Below, one piece after another: positions 6,837 to 7,262 of a DNA stretch of 7,262 nt. The stretch is taken from positions 1 to 7,262 of the forward strand of contig JAIEHQ010000075.1 of NCBI GenBank assembly GCA_029065825.1, written 5' to 3'. The stretch comes from Alistipes sp. (GTDB lineage Bacteria; Bacteroidota; Bacteroidia; Bacteroidales; Rikenellaceae). The translations under genes and the position numbers were made by a program. Positions within the stretch are counted from its first letter, which is position 1. Each line of letters starts with the position of its first letter. The notes beneath the pieces were generated by a model, which searched no databases, was not told the DNA's origin, and saw only the letters and a list, made by a program, of their open reading frames with translations.

Positions 6837-7262
6837 GAGTGTTGATGTTCGGCTGGGAATTTCCACCCCATATCGCGGGCGGACTCGGCACGGCCTGCTA
6901 CGGAATGACGCGGGGACTGGCCCGCAACGACGTGGAGGTCATTTTCGTGGTGCCGCGCGCCTACGGCGACGAGGACCAGCGGTTCGTCCGCGTGGTCAAT
7001 GCCAGCGACGTGGAGACCCTCGGCGGCCGGGAGCAGGAGTTCTCGACGGAGTTCCTCGACAAGGTGTCGTTCATCCACATCGACTCGAACATGGTCCCCT
7101 ACATCTCGCCGGAGGAGTACGCCGTCTATCACGACGAATTCGTGCGCCGCGGCGAAACCCGCCGCGAGACCGACCTGTGGCGCAAGCGCTACACCTTCTC
7201 GGGCAAGTACGGAGCCAACCTCATGGAGGAGGTGGCCCGCTACGCGATGGTGGCCGCCCAGG
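6833..7262 (+). CDS. Glycosyltransferase, GT4/GT5-like (glycogen synthase-related), 5' end only
   Basis: The first 143 codons of a gene that continues past the right edge. The N-terminus MRVLMFGWEFPPHIAGGLGT (residues 1-20) is the opening Rossmann strand and glycine-rich donor-site loop (GGLG, 16-19) of GT-B fold glucosyltransferases related to glycogen/starch synthases. A second strand follows (VEVIFVVPRAYGDED, 34-48). The family is distinct from the GT3 synthase upstream: it has AGGLGTA where GT3 proteins have NKVGGIHT. It is probably cytosolic and acts on alpha-glucan, judging from its tight coupling to the debranching gene. From memory, gut Bacteroidales often place such a transferase between the debranching enzyme gene and a GH57 alpha-amylase-like gene. 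The catalytic C-terminal half is outside the window, so activity, donor and acceptor cannot be judged. The ATG overlaps the preceding TGA, and no nearer alternative start is as well supported, because the conserved strand begins immediately after it. Confidence 0.82.
   Translation, partial: MRVLMFGWEFPPHIAGGLGTACYGMTRGLARNDVEVIFVVPRAYGDEDQRFVRVVNASDVETLGGREQEFSTEFLDKVSFIHIDSNMVPYISPEEYAVYHDEFVRRGETRRETDLWRKRYTFSGKYGANLMEEVARYAMVAAQ

Overview
The window reads as GC-rich Bacteroidota (Bacteroidales) chromosome, most like Alistipes or a relative. Three things point there: third positions are strongly G/C, leaders before start codons are A-rich with no clear Shine-Dalgarno, and a TTTG-N20-TAnnTTTG-like promoter precedes one gene. 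The proteins are of types found in gut Bacteroidales. The genus is an inference from composition and gene content; no rRNA or other marker is present.

Layout, all on the plus strand: (1) the 3' end of a HemW-type heme chaperone gene (to 434), a housekeeping neighbour; (2) a 66-bp gap with a GC-rich palindromic part and an A-rich leader; (3) a 1417-codon gene (501-4754) joining an animal/fungal-type GT3 glycogen synthase to a complete GT35 alpha-glucan phosphorylase with its DUF3417-type N-terminal and C-terminal regions; (4) a 96-bp AT-richer gap with a candidate Bacteroidetes-type promoter; (5) a 661-codon GH133-type glycogen debranching enzyme (4851-6836); (6) a GT4/GT5-like glycosyltransferase that starts inside the stop codon of the debranching gene (ATGA) and runs off the window.

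Together genes 3-6 form a glycogen (alpha-glucan) storage and mobilisation locus: chain elongation (GT3, possibly the second transferase), phosphorolysis of outer chains to glucose-1-phosphate (GT35), and removal of the alpha-1,6 stubs left by phosphorolysis (GH133). No branching enzyme or ADP-glucose pyrophosphorylase is in view. The most notable feature is that the synthetic and degradative enzymes are one polypeptide, with both active-site signatures intact. No mobile element, RNA gene, CRISPR array or sign of recent transfer was seen. Apart from the two short gaps the window is coding.
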